Source of the DNA: Leuctra nigra
Lineage: Eukaryota; Arthropoda; Insecta; Plecoptera; Leuctridae
Direction: 5' to 3'
Length of the DNA: 64,000 bases
Assembly: GCA_934045905.1 (NCBI GenBank)
Contig: OW203770.1
Coordinates: forward strand, 2,046,001 to 2,110,000
Made by a program: the position numbers and the translations under genes. A model generated the notes under the pieces. It did no database searches. It saw only the letters and a program-made list of their open reading frames with translations, and had not been told where the DNA came from. Below are positions 1 through 10,307 of this stretch, piece by piece. Within the stretch, counting starts at the first letter, position 1, and each line of letters starts with the position of its first letter.

Positions 1-97
1 CTCTGTATTTTGAAGTTTTTAAATGAAAAATAGATCCACTTTATTATTTCGATCAAGTAGAAATATTGCAAGATCAAAAGGCCATATTGTAATGTGT

Positions 98-657
98 GAT
101 CCCCATAAAAAACACTCCGTGTAAAAATACCAGCCAAGTCTCTTCAACTAAAAAAAATAGAAGAAATCTACAAATTCAGCACTGAAAAGTACCTAGTGAA
201 ATTAAAAATTGGGCCAAGTCAAAACTTAATTTTAAAAACCAAAATATACTTGGCGCATCGTATCTAAATAGTAAGAAGCATAATGTCAAAAATTAAATAT
301 ATCTAAACATACATAATATACCTAAAATGCCCTTAAAAATGATGCGCCAAGTATTTTTGAGTTTATAAAATTAAGTTTTGACTTGCCCATTTTTTGATAT
401 CACTACTTTTCAGTGCTGAATTTTTAGATTTCTTCTATTTTTTTATAGTTGAAGAGACTTGGCTAATTTTTTATACGGAGTGTTTTTTATGGGGATATCA
501 CTAATTATTTTAGTTTATTTAAACAACTTGTAACACACATCGGAGCAACAATGACTAATTCCTTTTAAAAAAATACGCCATTTCCGAATTGGTTTCTAAG
601 AAAAAGTACGACTTGAAAAATGACGACTTAGCTGGGTGGAGCGACCGCTCCACTAGA
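98..657 (-). mobile_element. Foldback family F, internally deleted copy
   Basis: This is one of four related copies in the window. The left part (98-495) is a long inverted repeat whose arms begin CCCATAAAAAACACTCC and contain the phrase CAGCACTGAAAAG. The right end is the small hairpin GTGGAGCG-AC-CGCTCCAC followed by CTAGAT. The body present in the longer copies (repeated TGACGTCA boxes) is missing here, so this looks like a deletion derivative. Ends TC...CTAG recall Helitrons, but the long foldback is unusual for them. Confidence 0.7.
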
Positions 658-740
658 TCAGTTCCCAAATTTCATTAATACCTCAATATTATTTTTCAAT
701 ATGAATTCTTCAATCGAATTATCAACCATACTCTTGGGAA

Positions 741-1240
741 CAGTGTTGTGATTAGATAATTTTATTTTTATCTAGATAAAGATCAAGATAACCTGTCAAA
801 ATTTTATCTAGATAAGATAATAGATACATTTTAAAGAAATCATCTAGATAATAGAAAAAGATAAAAAATAATTATCTAGATAATTGTAATAGATAATAGA
901 TAATATTGTTACCAAATACCATTGTTCCCCAATTTTTTTCGAAACCTTTATTTGGAACTCAAGTTTTTTAAAAATAGGGCCGTCAAAACAAGCCAACTAA
1001 TGTGACTAAAATTAAGATGATTTTCCTTTTTTTCATATCATCTGACATTTGAGGTTTGTGCATGTTGATACACACAAATACATGTTGAAATTTATATTTT
1101 TTATCTAGATAATTGCCAATAGATAACAATATTTTTTATCTAGATAAAGATGAAGATAACCAATTATTTAATTATCTAGATAAGATAATAGATAAAAAAT
1201 ATTTATCTACATAATTTTATCTAGATAAGTCACAACACTG
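741..1240. mobile_element. hAT-type MITE, copy 1
   Basis: The ends are CAGTGTTGTGA and its complement TCACAACACTG. An exact 8-base target duplication, CTTGGGAA, flanks both sides (733-740 and 1241-1248), which is the hAT hallmark. The interior has no coding capacity and is made of degenerate repeats of the palindrome TTATCTAGATAA. It lies about 40 bases before the odorant receptor exon at 1284. Confidence 0.88.
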
Positions 1241-1283
1241 CTTGGGAACGACCAAGTTTGACAATATTTTTTCTTCTTTACAG

Positions 1284-1383
1284 GGTTGTACATTTGTTCG
1301 AGGCCGCAATGGAGCCGACTTCCCAATCATGTATTTTGCTATTAATGATCATCAGTACATCGTGGCTGTTGTTTTCTCAGACG
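1284..1383 (+). CDS. Odorant receptor, internal exon (partial gene)
   Basis: Candidate exon of an insect seven-transmembrane odorant receptor, a ligand-gated cation channel subunit of olfactory neuron membranes. It follows a pyrimidine-rich acceptor (ttcttctttacag) and ends at a GTTTGT donor. Read with one leading base, it gives 33 residues starting VVHLFEAAMEPTSQS and continuing into a hydrophobic stretch (ILLLMIIST), which fits the TM4-TM5 part of the family. Its end phase (0) agrees with the exon at 6241. The preceding exon must end in phase 2 and is not visible. The exon is short and identification rests mainly on its compatible downstream exons, so an unrelated ORF remains possible. Confidence 0.55.
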
Positions 1384-1891
1384 GTTTGTAATCATGTTTG
1401 GAAGCTCAGACCAGAGAGATGTATTACAGAGAGATGAAACTACTAGTTGCTGGACTCATTTTGAAGGATCCTTTTTCTCCATATTGGAGATATTTAATAA
1501 TTCATTGCCACTGATAAAGAGACTAAACCTACACTTCCCCCGCCCCACCACACGTCAAGAGCGTCAACTTCCAGATTTTCGCGGTCTGAAAATGGCCAAT
1601 ACGAATAGTTCTAAAATCTCAGTTACAAACGGTAGCGCTCCTGAAACGCTGTGGTGGTGGGAACTGAGAGAACTATTCGTTACGTATATAATCTAAATAT
1701 GTAAATATGTATATGAATATTTACGTATATATTTATAAATAAATATATAAATGCATAAACAAATGTATTTTTAATTACATTTTACGTATTTAATGCGTTT
1801 ACTATTCATAGTTTGCACGAGCTTCTTTTGTTTTACATCAACAATGTAAAAAAAATTATATTTTCGGCCAACAGCTGTCAAATCGATTTAA

Positions 1892-2378
1892 GGCTGATGC
1901 ACAATTGAATTAAGGTTTATGGTTTAATGTTTAGTGATTAGTGTTTAAGATGTTATAACAGAGTCCAGTGCACAACTGCTTATTTCACGAGGTTATTTCA
2001 CCACGTGATAAAATTAAATAATTGATCGAAAAATGATATGTAAACAAATATATGAGCAAGATTAGGCACAAATATCAAATTAAAATGCTTCCAATGACAT
2101 TAATTCAGACGACTTTTCATTTTCCCGTACGAATTTGACATTGACATTTACTCTGCTCTCTTCTGATTGGTTCGTCATAAGGTGAAATAGTGTTTTGCAA
2201 TAAGAAATGGATTTTGTTGATTTCTTATTTCAGCTTAAACCTTAAACACTAAACCTTATAACGCTTATGACAGTTGTGCATGGTAACGTAATAACAGCAC
2301 CTTTCATTTCTCTTAAACACTAAACACTAAACACTAAACACTAAACCATAAACCTTAATTCAATTGTGCATCAGGCTT
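1892..2378. repeat. Inverted repeat with TTTAGTG-type tandem arms
   Basis: The left arm (GCACAATTGAATTAAGG, then TTTAGTGATTAGTGTTTA) returns as its complement at the right (AACACTAAACACTAAACACT, then CCTTAATTCAATTGTGC). The 7-base unit AAACACT is tandemly repeated in the right arm. A second inner pair (GCACAACTG and CAGTTGTGCA) suggests a nested or rearranged MITE. No coding sequence was seen. Confidence 0.65.
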
Positions 2379-2481
2379 TAACTAATTATTATCGGTTAGT
2401 CGAAGATATAGTTTGTAAATGAGTGGTTTTATACCTACAAGAATTACTTCTGCGACCTGTAATTGCACAGGTAACCATAAA

Positions 2482-3784
2482 TCTAGTGGAGCGGTCGCTC
2501 CACCCAGCCAAGTCGTACCGTACACTCACACTCACTCAACATACCGTAAATGCCTAATAAACTGAGGAGCAGACCAACCACTTTTACTGTAAGCAACAAC
2601 ATGGCATTTTCGGCCTACTGGATCTTAAAATTGGAAAATCTCACATTGTTGCAAAATATCTTAATTTCGAGCTATGGCCCACCCCACCCCATATACCGAA
2701 TTTGGGAACAATAGGGTATGTCATTTTCGTGCTAGAGGGCCGTGAAATATGTAAAATTACACCACTTTCCGATTCTGAAGATGATGATTCTGATGATATC
2801 AGGAAACACTGTTGACAGCGCCACAGCCTAAACGGCTGAGCCGATCGATCTGAAATTTTTACCATATATGCACTTTTGGCGTCTGATGATACCTTGTCCT
2901 TACGAATTTTTTGTGCCACCATTTTGAAACCGGAAGTGACGTCATATCTTAAAAACTGATGGACCAATTGGGACGAAACTAGCGCCAAACGATTCGGATG
3001 GTCTTCTCAATGAAATATCAATAGTCAAAATAGAAATGTACTTTTACCGAAACCGGAAATGACGTCATAAAAATGCCAAATTTGAATGAAATCATCTCTT
3101 ATAACAATAACTACATATTCAGAAGGCTTATAATGTTACATAGCATTTAAAGACACAAATTTTAGGTGGCAGTGAAGTCAGCCGCCATTTTGAAAACCGG
3201 AAGTGATGCCATAACTCGAGAACGGCTGGACCGATTGGAACGAAACTTGCGCTATACTTTATAGCATATCATTTATGGCATATACATAGTAACAAGCACA
3301 ACTTTTCTTAGCAACCAAATCAAAAAGGCTTATTTTTTTAAAGGAATTATAGTCTTTGGTTCCACAATATATGCTACAAATTGTAAGAATAAACTGAAAA
3401 AAGGAATGATATCCCATAAAAAACACTCCGTGTAAAAATACCAGCCAAGTCTCTTCAACTAAAAAAAAAATAGAAGAAATCTAAAAATTCAGCACTGAAA
3501 AGTAGTGATATCAAAAAAAGGCCAAGTCAAAACTTTTAAAAATTACTTGGCGCATCGTTTTTCTATGGGATTATAGATATATTTTATGTATAGATGAGTA
3601 TATTTGATTACCGACCTACTTCTATACTATTTATATGCACGATGCGCCAAGTAATTTTTAAAAGTTTTGACTTGGCCTTTTTTTGATATCACTACTTTTC
3701 AGTGCTGAATTTTTAGATTTCTTCTATTTTTTTTTTAGTTGAAGAGACTTGGCTGGTATTTTTACACGGAGTGTTTTTTATGGG
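2482..3784 (+). mobile_element. Foldback family F, long copy with CRE-like boxes
   Basis: The copy begins ATCTAGTGGAGCGGTCGCTC (8-base terminal hairpin) and ends in a 380-base foldback (about 3411-3784) finishing in ATGGG. The body repeats a module of GCCATTTTGAAACCGGAAG, TGACGTCAT and a target-like phrase ACCGATTGGAACGAAA at roughly 250-base intervals (2880-2990, 3040-3070, 3180-3250). The ORFs inside are short and shift between modules, so I see no gene. Confidence 0.75.
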
Positions 3785-4603
3785 TATTAAATACTATGAA
3801 AAATATACTGAGAAACAGATTGACAGCGGTTCTGACATGTTACCTCCAAGATGGCCGCACAACATATCGACTGAGCCATTGACTGTTTATTTACTTCCAT
3901 TGTCACGTGGAAGGTGACGCTCGAGGTAGTAGCTCAGATGGCTGTTTTGTGCTTCAAGAATTAGCATTGGCAGCATTGGAAGTTGACGCTCTTCCCAGTG
4001 GTGGGGCGGGGGAAGTGTAGGTTTAGTCTCTTTAGCCACTGAAATTGAAAATTATTTCGGAAGGCAGTGATTTTTTTTGAGCTGTCAAATTCTAAACTTC
4101 TGAATATTACTTGATAACACTTGAATATAGAAGACTATTACAATATTATACCTTGATATTACTGTACATTTATTTGTTCTGTGTTGTTTGTTACTGTGAA
4201 GTATGCACTGAAGGTCAGTACAAAGTAACATTCAAGTCTCTTGCCAACTAATCTCATTCTCGTCACAATCGAGGGGGTGCCATATTTAAAGTCATTGCTT
4301 GAAAAGTCTCCAAGATGGTGGCTGAGCATGCTCAGATCTACCCTCAGTCGGGTGCCACGCATCATACCACAGCCTCCCATCCTTGTTGCGTCTCTCTGAA
4401 GGTAATACATCTCTATGCTTAGACGAATATATTATGACCTCAGAAGAAGAAGGTCTGAAGTCCAAATAAATGAAACTTGATTTTACCTCAAAGACCTGTT
4501 CTGCCTTCAAACAATAATTTTTGTAAATGTTGACTCTTATTAAAATAAAATGAAATTTTTCAATAAAACTGTATTTGAAGGGATGTGTGTTGTGAAAAAT
4601 ATC

Positions 4604-4688
4604 CGACCGAACCGGGGCTCGAACCGGGGCTCGAACCCGGGACCTCTCACTTGCCGGGCGAGAGCTCTACCAACTGAGCTACCCGATC
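4604..4688 (-). pseudogene. tRNA-Ala(GGC)-like pseudogene with T-arm duplication
   Basis: On the minus strand this matches the tRNA at 4991-5063 base for base, except for a 12-base tandem duplication (CGAGCCCCGGTT) in the T arm. The insertion makes a canonical T arm impossible, so it should not yield a functional tRNA. It sits in the left arm of the palindrome. Confidence 0.7.
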
Positions 4689-4990
4689 GGACGGACGGAC
4701 ATTAGACACAACACACTGATGAGGATTAGAGATCTCCGAGGAGAATGGAATGAAGGTAGAGAATGCTTCTACGAACTGTCATACCACCGGTGACGATGCT
4801 GTCACCATGTCTCATTGCTCATTGCACCATGTCTCTTTGCACTGAGACATGGTGCAATGAGCAATGAGACATGGTGACAGCATCGTCACCGGTGGTATGA
4901 CAGTTCGTAGAAGCATTCTCTACCTTCATTCCATTCTCCTCGGAGATCTCTAACCCTCATCAGTGCGTTGTGTCTAATGTCCGTCCGTCC

Positions 4991-5063
4991 GATCGGGTAG
5001 CTCAGTTGGTAGAGCTCTCGCCCGGCAAGTGAGAGGTCCCGGGTTCGAGCCCCGGTTCGGTCG
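4991..5063 (+). tRNA. tRNA-Ala(GGC)-like gene or tRNA-derived repeat
   Basis: It folds as a complete 73-nt cloverleaf. The acceptor is GATCGGG/TTCGGTC with G-T pairs, then TA, a D stem GCTC/GAGC, an anticodon stem CTCGC/GTGAG and a T arm CCGGG-TTCGAGC-CCCGG. The anticodon loop CCGGCAA places GGC at positions 34-36 (Ala codon GCC). Position 33 is C instead of the near-universal U and the acceptor has three wobble pairs, so activity is doubtful. Arm sequence resembles metazoan tRNA-Ala. Internal A and B boxes are intact. It could equally be part of a tRNA-derived repeat. Confidence 0.6.
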
Positions 5064-5289
5064 GATATTTTTCACAACACACATCCCTTCATATCATCCT
5101 GACTCCATGGAAGTTTTCCAAAGAAACCTACATTCTCAAAACTGTATTTGATTACTAATGTAGTAATTAAGCTTGATTTCTTCATTTCGAAAGTACGTAA
5201 AATCGAGAAATTGGGCTTAGGGCATTCAACTTCTGATGTTTAGAACAATTTGTGACAAGAACTGTACAAATCAATATCAGATAATGAGG

Positions 5290-5665
5290 TTAAGACGGCT
5301 GGGTAGTGAGTTTGACCTTGAAGAGTTTTTTAATCGATGTGTATCAATATCTTTTACCAATGTAATTGTTAATAAAATAAGGCTAGTACGAGTATTCAGA
5401 ACAGTTCAATGCAAATAATTTCATAGTTTGGAATAAGTTATTAGTTTTATTTTTTCCAACAGATGTTTAGAGCCCAAAAATTAGTAAAATTATGGCACTA
5501 AACATCTGTTGGACGAAATAAAACTAATAACTTATTCCAAACTATGAAATTATTTTCATTGAACAGTTCTGAAGACGCGTACAAAGCCCTATCACTGGTA
5601 AAAGATATTGATAAAAATCGATTAAAAAACTCTTCAAGGTCAAACTCACTACCCAGCCGTCTTAA
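5290..5665. mobile_element. TTAA-flanked palindromic MITE, family P, copy 1
   Basis: The ends read TTAAGACGGCTGGGTAGTGA and the complement, ACCCAGCCGTCTTAA, with TTAA at both edges as target duplication. Nearly the whole element is a hairpin, with a second inner inverted pair around CCAACAGATGTTTAG. Two more copies are at 46801 and 53123. Confidence 0.8.
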
Positions 5666-6240
5666 AATAAAAGGAAATTTTTCAATACAACTGTAATTAT
5701 TACTTGTAGTAATTCTACTTTGATTTACTGATTTCTTAATTTCAAAAGTCGAGAGAATCGAGAAATTGGACTAATGACATTCAATTTCTGATGTTTAGAA
5801 CAATTTGTGACAAGAACTGTACAAAACAATATCAGTAATAATTACGTTAAAGTTCGTTCACGATAAGAATATCACTGACGTTTTAGTCGATCACGTCGTT
5901 CATTGGTCAGTCACTTGAACACTGCCCTGTCAATGGCAAGACTTTCTTCTTTGTATTATTGAAATTTTATAAATTATGTCAAATACACAATTTTTAATAG
6001 TAGTAAATATTATAAAAATTCAATAAAATTGATTTATTTTTATCTACAGCCGTATTATACACATTTTTTGATTATTCTATTGATATTTACATGTTTAGGT
6101 ATACGTTCACTTGACTATGGTAGTACACGCCGCCATTACGGGTTGCAATTCTAATCGTGAATGAACTTTAGCTGAAGTTTATTAGAAGTGGATCTGATTT
6201 TAAATTCGAAAACTAAAAATGATGTTTAATTGTGTATCAG

Positions 6241-6345
6241 GTGACAAATTATGGAGGAGAGACTTTGATCGTCGCGCTAAATTCTATTTCTCTTCTTCTG
6301 GTCGCTTACGTCATAGCTTGGCTCTCCCAGAAAATTGTTGACGAG
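6241..6345 (+). CDS. Odorant receptor, TM6-region exon
   Basis: This exon encodes 35 residues in phase 0 between an acceptor (tgtgtatcag) and a GTTTGG donor. The peptide starts VTNYGGETLIVALNS and runs through a hydrophobic helix to the polar end QKIVDE. Insect odorant receptors carry this pattern at TM6, just before the short exon with the YxxxW and R..L motifs, which is exactly what follows here. The donor is weak (GTTTGG), and a 29-base T run directly downstream in the intron may affect splicing or assembly quality. Confidence 0.7.
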
Positions 6346-6358
6346 GTTTGGAATTATG

Positions 6359-6389
<31 letters not shown>

Positions 6390-6446
6390 GAATTATGTCT
6401 TTTTATTTCTAAGCACAAACTTGAATGATCTCTTATGTTCTTCTAG

Positions 6447-6602
6447 AGCGAATCCATACGGGAGGCTGCGTATGATACACAGTGGTACGCAGCAACAGAT
6501 GGGTTCAAGAGGTCAATCCGTATCATCATGTCACGTGCTAATCAACCTGTTGTACTCAAAATAGCTGGGTTTGTACCTGGAACCATGGAGACCTTTGCAA
6601 AT
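6447..6602 (+). CDS. Odorant receptor, conserved C-terminal exon
   Basis: This exon encodes 52 residues, phase 0 at both ends, between acceptor ttcttctag and a strong GTGAGT donor. It contains the signature of the insect 7tm_6 odorant receptor family: SESIREAAYDTQWY, then an R-rich loop and IIMSRANQPVVLKIAGF, corresponding to the family pattern of Y..W.......R..L.I.M...Q.P..L.AG.F. The residues after it (PGTMETFAN) lead into TM7. The final exon, usually about 15-40 residues, is not recognised in the repeats downstream. Either it lies far away or the gene is broken by the Helitron-like insertion that starts about 35 bases past the donor. Confidence 0.82.
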
Positions 6603-6635
6603 GTGAGTGTAAATGAGCGAATTGTTTGTTACATT

Positions 6636-7374
6636 ATTCAGTGTAACGCGTTGATGAGCGAGCACGGATACGCGCAACACCTCGAACCGAAATCTTGTAT
6701 GAAAATCTTAAAAAATTCAAAATATATTGGTCCCAATAACCATACAAAGTTTTAAGTCGATCGATTGAACCTTTATGATTTAATTGTTCCTTGTTAATTT
6801 CCAAAAATCACAGAACCTTGTTCCAAAAATATACCTGGGACCACTCATATGATATAAGTGTGTGTACACAATATCAGATCAATCTGTTGATTATTAGGCT
6901 GCGTTTCACCAAGATTCCAAACCCGGGTTAGAGGCGGTAAACCTGGTCATGTTTGAAGTGTCATGCGTTTGAAAGTTTCTGTTCTAACTACCTTGGAACA
7001 TTGGAACTGAGGCGTCAATGTTGCCGTGATCCATAGCAACAAGCAAAATGTCCGTAAAATGTCAATAACTTTTGGATTTAAACACAGATGTGTCTGAACA
7101 TTGTCAAAACCACAGATAATGTTGGTCCCAATGACCATGCAAAGTTTTAAGTTGATCGGTCAATCGGTTCTAGTTTAAATTTCAAAAATCACAGTTCAGA
7201 TGGTTTTAAATTTTAACCAATTGGAGGATTTGGCTGAAACTTTGTATGAATGGGTAAAATGTTAGTGGTAATGACTTGTAACAGAATCGTCAGTAACAGA
7301 AAAAAACACACAAAAAAAATACAGAGGTCCGTGCCAAAAGAGCCAAAAGGAGACGCTCTCTTCGCTCGCTCAAT
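6636..7374 (-). mobile_element. Helitron-like non-autonomous element H, copy 1
   Basis: On the minus strand it starts TTGAGCGAGCG, with the GGCACGGACCTCTG block, and ends in the hairpin region GCTCGCTCATCAACGCGTTA. The final CTAG is lost in this copy. It contains repeated noncoding phrases such as GATCGATCGGT. It starts about 35 bases beyond the odorant receptor donor at 6602 and could have damaged the intron. No gene was seen inside. Confidence 0.7.
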
Positions 7375-7419
7375 TATTCATTTCTAGCTCCATTTGTTCA
7401 TGGGGTTGTTATCAGGTTG

Positions 7420-7485
7420 CTAGCAAATCGCTCAGTGTAACGCGTTGATGAGCGAGCACCGATACGTGCAACTTCTCAAGCCAAA
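7420..7485 (-). repeat. Isolated Helitron H terminal hairpin
   Basis: Only the 3'-terminal segment is present: CTAG, then the hairpin region CGCTCAGTGTAACGCGTTGA and GAGCGAGC. A similar solo end in opposite orientation lies at about 10138-10197. These may be relics of rearranged H copies. Confidence 0.5.
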
Positions 7486-7532
7486 GACGATCCACCCTAC
7501 GACACGGTGATAATCTTTGCAACGTTCTAATG

Positions 7533-7745
7533 TACACTCCTGGACACTGAAATTGGCCCGCGGTCAATGTTCAAGTGGCACTACGGCTAGTATTTAACAT
7601 TTATTTTAATGTAATTTTTTTACACAAAGACCGGATGGCTAGTGTGAGTTTAGGGCCGAAAAATTACTTTAAATAAATAAATAAATACTAGCCGTAGTGC
7701 CACTTGAACATTGACCGCGGGCCAATTTCAGTGTCCAGGAGTGTA
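7533..7745. mobile_element. TA-flanked palindromic MITE (mariner/Tc1-like ends)
   Basis: The arms begin CACTCCTGGACACTGAAATT and are almost perfectly complementary over about 75 bases, with TA at both edges. The loop contains AAATAAATAAATAAAT. The ends and TA duplication suggest mobilisation by a Tc1/mariner transposase. No coding sequence. Confidence 0.8.
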
Positions 7746-7911
7746 AACACGCTAGTTCTGAAAAAATTGATATTATGATCCATTTGCCTTGGTTTACCAA
7801 TAAAAAAATATTTATACCAAAAATCTCTTTTGACAAACTATTTATTTTTAAACTATTTTATTGGCAGAAAGTCGGTAAATACTTCACCGAATGGGTTGAA
7901 AATATATACAG

Positions 7912-8315
7912 TTAAGAGACAAACGGAAGCGAGCGGGAATCGCACGGTTCGTAAGAGTGTTTTTTTTGAAATTTTGTCTTCCCACTAAATAATTTTAAAA
8001 AATCAGATAGTAACGACCCATAACAGCATAATATACTAAATAATGCCGAAAACCTGAGTTCATTATGACCTCTGGTGCGACCTCAAAGTGTTAAATACGA
8101 TATTTTTTATAAAATAATCGAAAATAATCGAATTTAACACTTTGAGGTCGTACCAGAGGTCATAATGAACTCCAGTGTGCGGCAATATTTAGTATAGTAT
8201 GCTGTAATGGGTCGTTACTATCTGATTTTTTAAAATTATTTAGTGGGAAGACAAAATTTCAAAAAAACGCTCTGACGAACCGTGCGATTCCCGCTCGCTT
8301 CCGTTTGCCTCTTAA
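7912..8315. mobile_element. TTAA-flanked palindromic MITE, family Q, copy 1
   Basis: The terminal repeats TTAAGAGACAAACGGAAGCG and the complement lie inside TTAA on both edges. The arms extend almost to the centre (near 8111), giving a hairpin of about 190 bp. TTAA duplication is typical of piggyBac-type transposition, though the TIR does not match the classical CCCTAG end. Other copies are at 26728 and 52310. Confidence 0.8.
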
Positions 8316-8507
8316 GCGAGCGGAGCGATCCACTCCACTGTAAACTGATGGCTAGAATTTCTGTTTCTTATTTTGTTCATCTGTGTTTTCCGCATTGCAT
8401 TTTAAGCAAAGTAATTTAACCGGTAAATTTTTTCACAAAAGATTCATTACTAACCAGTTCACGGTGCTAATGATGGAGACTTGATTTGTTCAGTTCATCA
8501 GTTCAGT

Positions 8508-9105
8508 TTCAAATCATTTATTTCTCCAACAAAAACAAGTAAATACACACAATTCGCTGTTATAAAAATAATGAAAAGAGAAGCCCGCATAAGAAAATAT
8601 TCTTGTGTGCGGGCTGTCTAAATAAAAGTACAAATTATAAATAATCAGCCACAGGCAGTGAGAGAGAGAGAGAGAGAAAATAAATATAAAAGAAACATAC
8701 TAAGTACATATTATAATACAACAATAATAATAATAATTACAATAATATAATTACGATATAATATTACAATATACAATATATAATATATAATTAATGATTA
8801 TTCATGGTTAATTTTTATACTGTTGAAAAGAAATTGTCTCGCATCCATTTACTGAGGGTTTTCTTAAATATGTACATGCTATTACTTTTCCTAATTTCAA
8901 TAGGAGTTTTATTATAGTGGTACGGGCCCAGGTAATCAACGTGCCGTTGGCCAGTGAGTTTAATTTTTTTGGGGACATACAGAGTATAATTAAAGTTACT
9001 TGTTTGTACTTAGCTTGGCAATATGACAGAAAATCAACTCTGTATGTCAATCAATCTGGAATCCTACAACGGTCATCACCAAATTTTGCATGCTCATTAT
9101 GGTAG
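8508..9105 (-). mobile_element. Non-LTR retrotransposon 3' end
   Basis: On the minus strand, 8940-8818 reads PYHYNKTPIEIRKSNSMY and ends ...KWMRDNFFSTV before a stop. That is the usual C-terminal tail of jockey/CR1-type reverse-transcriptase polyproteins (a PxEI..s.s...FK..L..w pattern). A roughly 300-base AT-rich 3' UTR with microsatellites follows. The element is severely 5' truncated. Confidence 0.65.
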
Positions 9106-9213
9106 ATTCCAGCACTTTTTTTTTTGTTTTTTTTTGTTTTTATTTACAAATCTCTATTGAAATTTAAGAGTAATAGACATTTTACTGACTTTTTATTTAT
9201 TACCAATTATTTA

Positions 9214-10086
9214 CTAGGAAAACGCTCTGAGTAACGCGTTGATGAGCGAGCACGGATACGCGGAACACCTCGAACCGAAATTCCGTCTATCGAAAATATC
9301 ATTAAAAGCCAATAATTCTTGAATTTCGTCAGACTTGAATAAAAATCTCTAAATATTCCTAAAATGTTAGTATCAACCTTTATGATTGAACTGTTCCTTG
9401 TTAATATTCAAAAATCACAGGACCTCTTTAAAAAAAATATACCTGGGACCACTCAAATCATATGATATTAGTGTGTACACAATATCAGACCAATCTGTTG
9501 AACGGTCATTATTGGTATCATTTCGTTTGAAACTTTATGCTCTAACTACCTTACCTTGAACTGAAGATTCGAAGTCGCCGTGAATTTGACAGCCAACACG
9601 CAAAATGTCCCTAAAATCACAAAAACTTTTGAAAATAACGACAGATTTGACTGAAAATTGGCAAAAATACCTTAAATGTTGGTAGTAATGACCATGGAAA
9701 GTTTTTAGTTGGTCGGTCAATCGGTTCTAGTTTAAATTAAAAAATCACAGGAAAAATGGTTTCAAATTTGAACCAATGGGAGTATTTGGCTGAAATTTAT
9801 TATGATTGGGTACAATGTTGGTTGCAATGACTTTGCTAAATTTCAAATTGATCGAACCAACCAATCGAAAGATTTTTTTTTTAAATTTGAACCAATCAGG
9901 GGATTTAAAAAAAATTAGGGTCTGCAACGCCCGGAAATGGTCAGTACATGTGTGCAAATTTTCAGCTTGATCGAAGAAAAACTGTGACTTGTATATCGTC
10001 AGTAACAGAAAAAAAAAAAAAAAAACACAAAAAACAGAGGTCCGTGCCAAAAGAGCCAAAAGGAGACGCTCGCTTCGCTCGCTCAA
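9214..10086 (-). mobile_element. Helitron-like element H, copy 2
   Basis: A complete-looking copy: on the minus strand it runs from TTGAGCGAGCGAAGCGAGCG to the hairpin CGCTCATCAACGCGTTACTC and GAGCGTTTTCCTAG, followed by a T. A stem-loop then CTAG|T is the Helitron/Helentron 3' terminus. The interior consists of related noncoding modules and a poly-T/A stretch; the ORFs are not gene-like. Confidence 0.78.
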
Positions 10087-10307
10087 TTAACATTTAGGTG
10101 TTTATCCTGCACTGATATCGTGACAGCAATTGAGATCAGATGTTGCACGTATCGGTGCTGGCTCGTAAGTGCATCTCACTGAGCGTTTCCATCTAGGTTA
10201 TCATTTTCAATATTACCTAATTAGAAACGATGTTCTTTTGCAGGTCACAAGCTTCATATACAAATGTTTTAACACTTTAAGAGTTAAGACACGTTTTCAA
10301 AGTCAAT

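Larger units (their letters stand above)
4577..5093. repeat. Large near-perfect palindrome carrying two tRNA-Ala-like copies
   Basis: The two arms (about 4577-4826 and 4838-5093) are almost exact reverse complements centred on a short loop near 4832. Each arm contains a tRNA-like sequence, a GACGGACGGAC-type short tandem and a shared flanking segment. The left arm differs by a 12-base duplication within the tRNA. This may be a foldback element or an inverted duplication of a tRNA-containing repeat unit; related sequence is found at 42.0 kb. Confidence 0.8.

Noticed and set aside
1394..1696. 100-residue plus-strand ORF beside the odorant receptor exon
   Set aside because: It overlaps intron sequence and a segment that recurs inverted at 3990-4030 (GACGCTCTTCC...GTGGGGCGGGGG); no domain and no splice support.
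1740..1800. Possible CRISPR-like or satellite ATAAATA repeats
   Set aside because: Simple AT microsatellite without spacers.
2641..2988. 115-residue minus-strand ORF
   Set aside because: Lies in foldback family F, and the frame is not preserved in the copies at 14.7 and 51 kb.
9745..10086. 113-residue minus-strand ORF
   Set aside because: It lies wholly within Helitron H and repeats with changes in other copies without a conserved frame.
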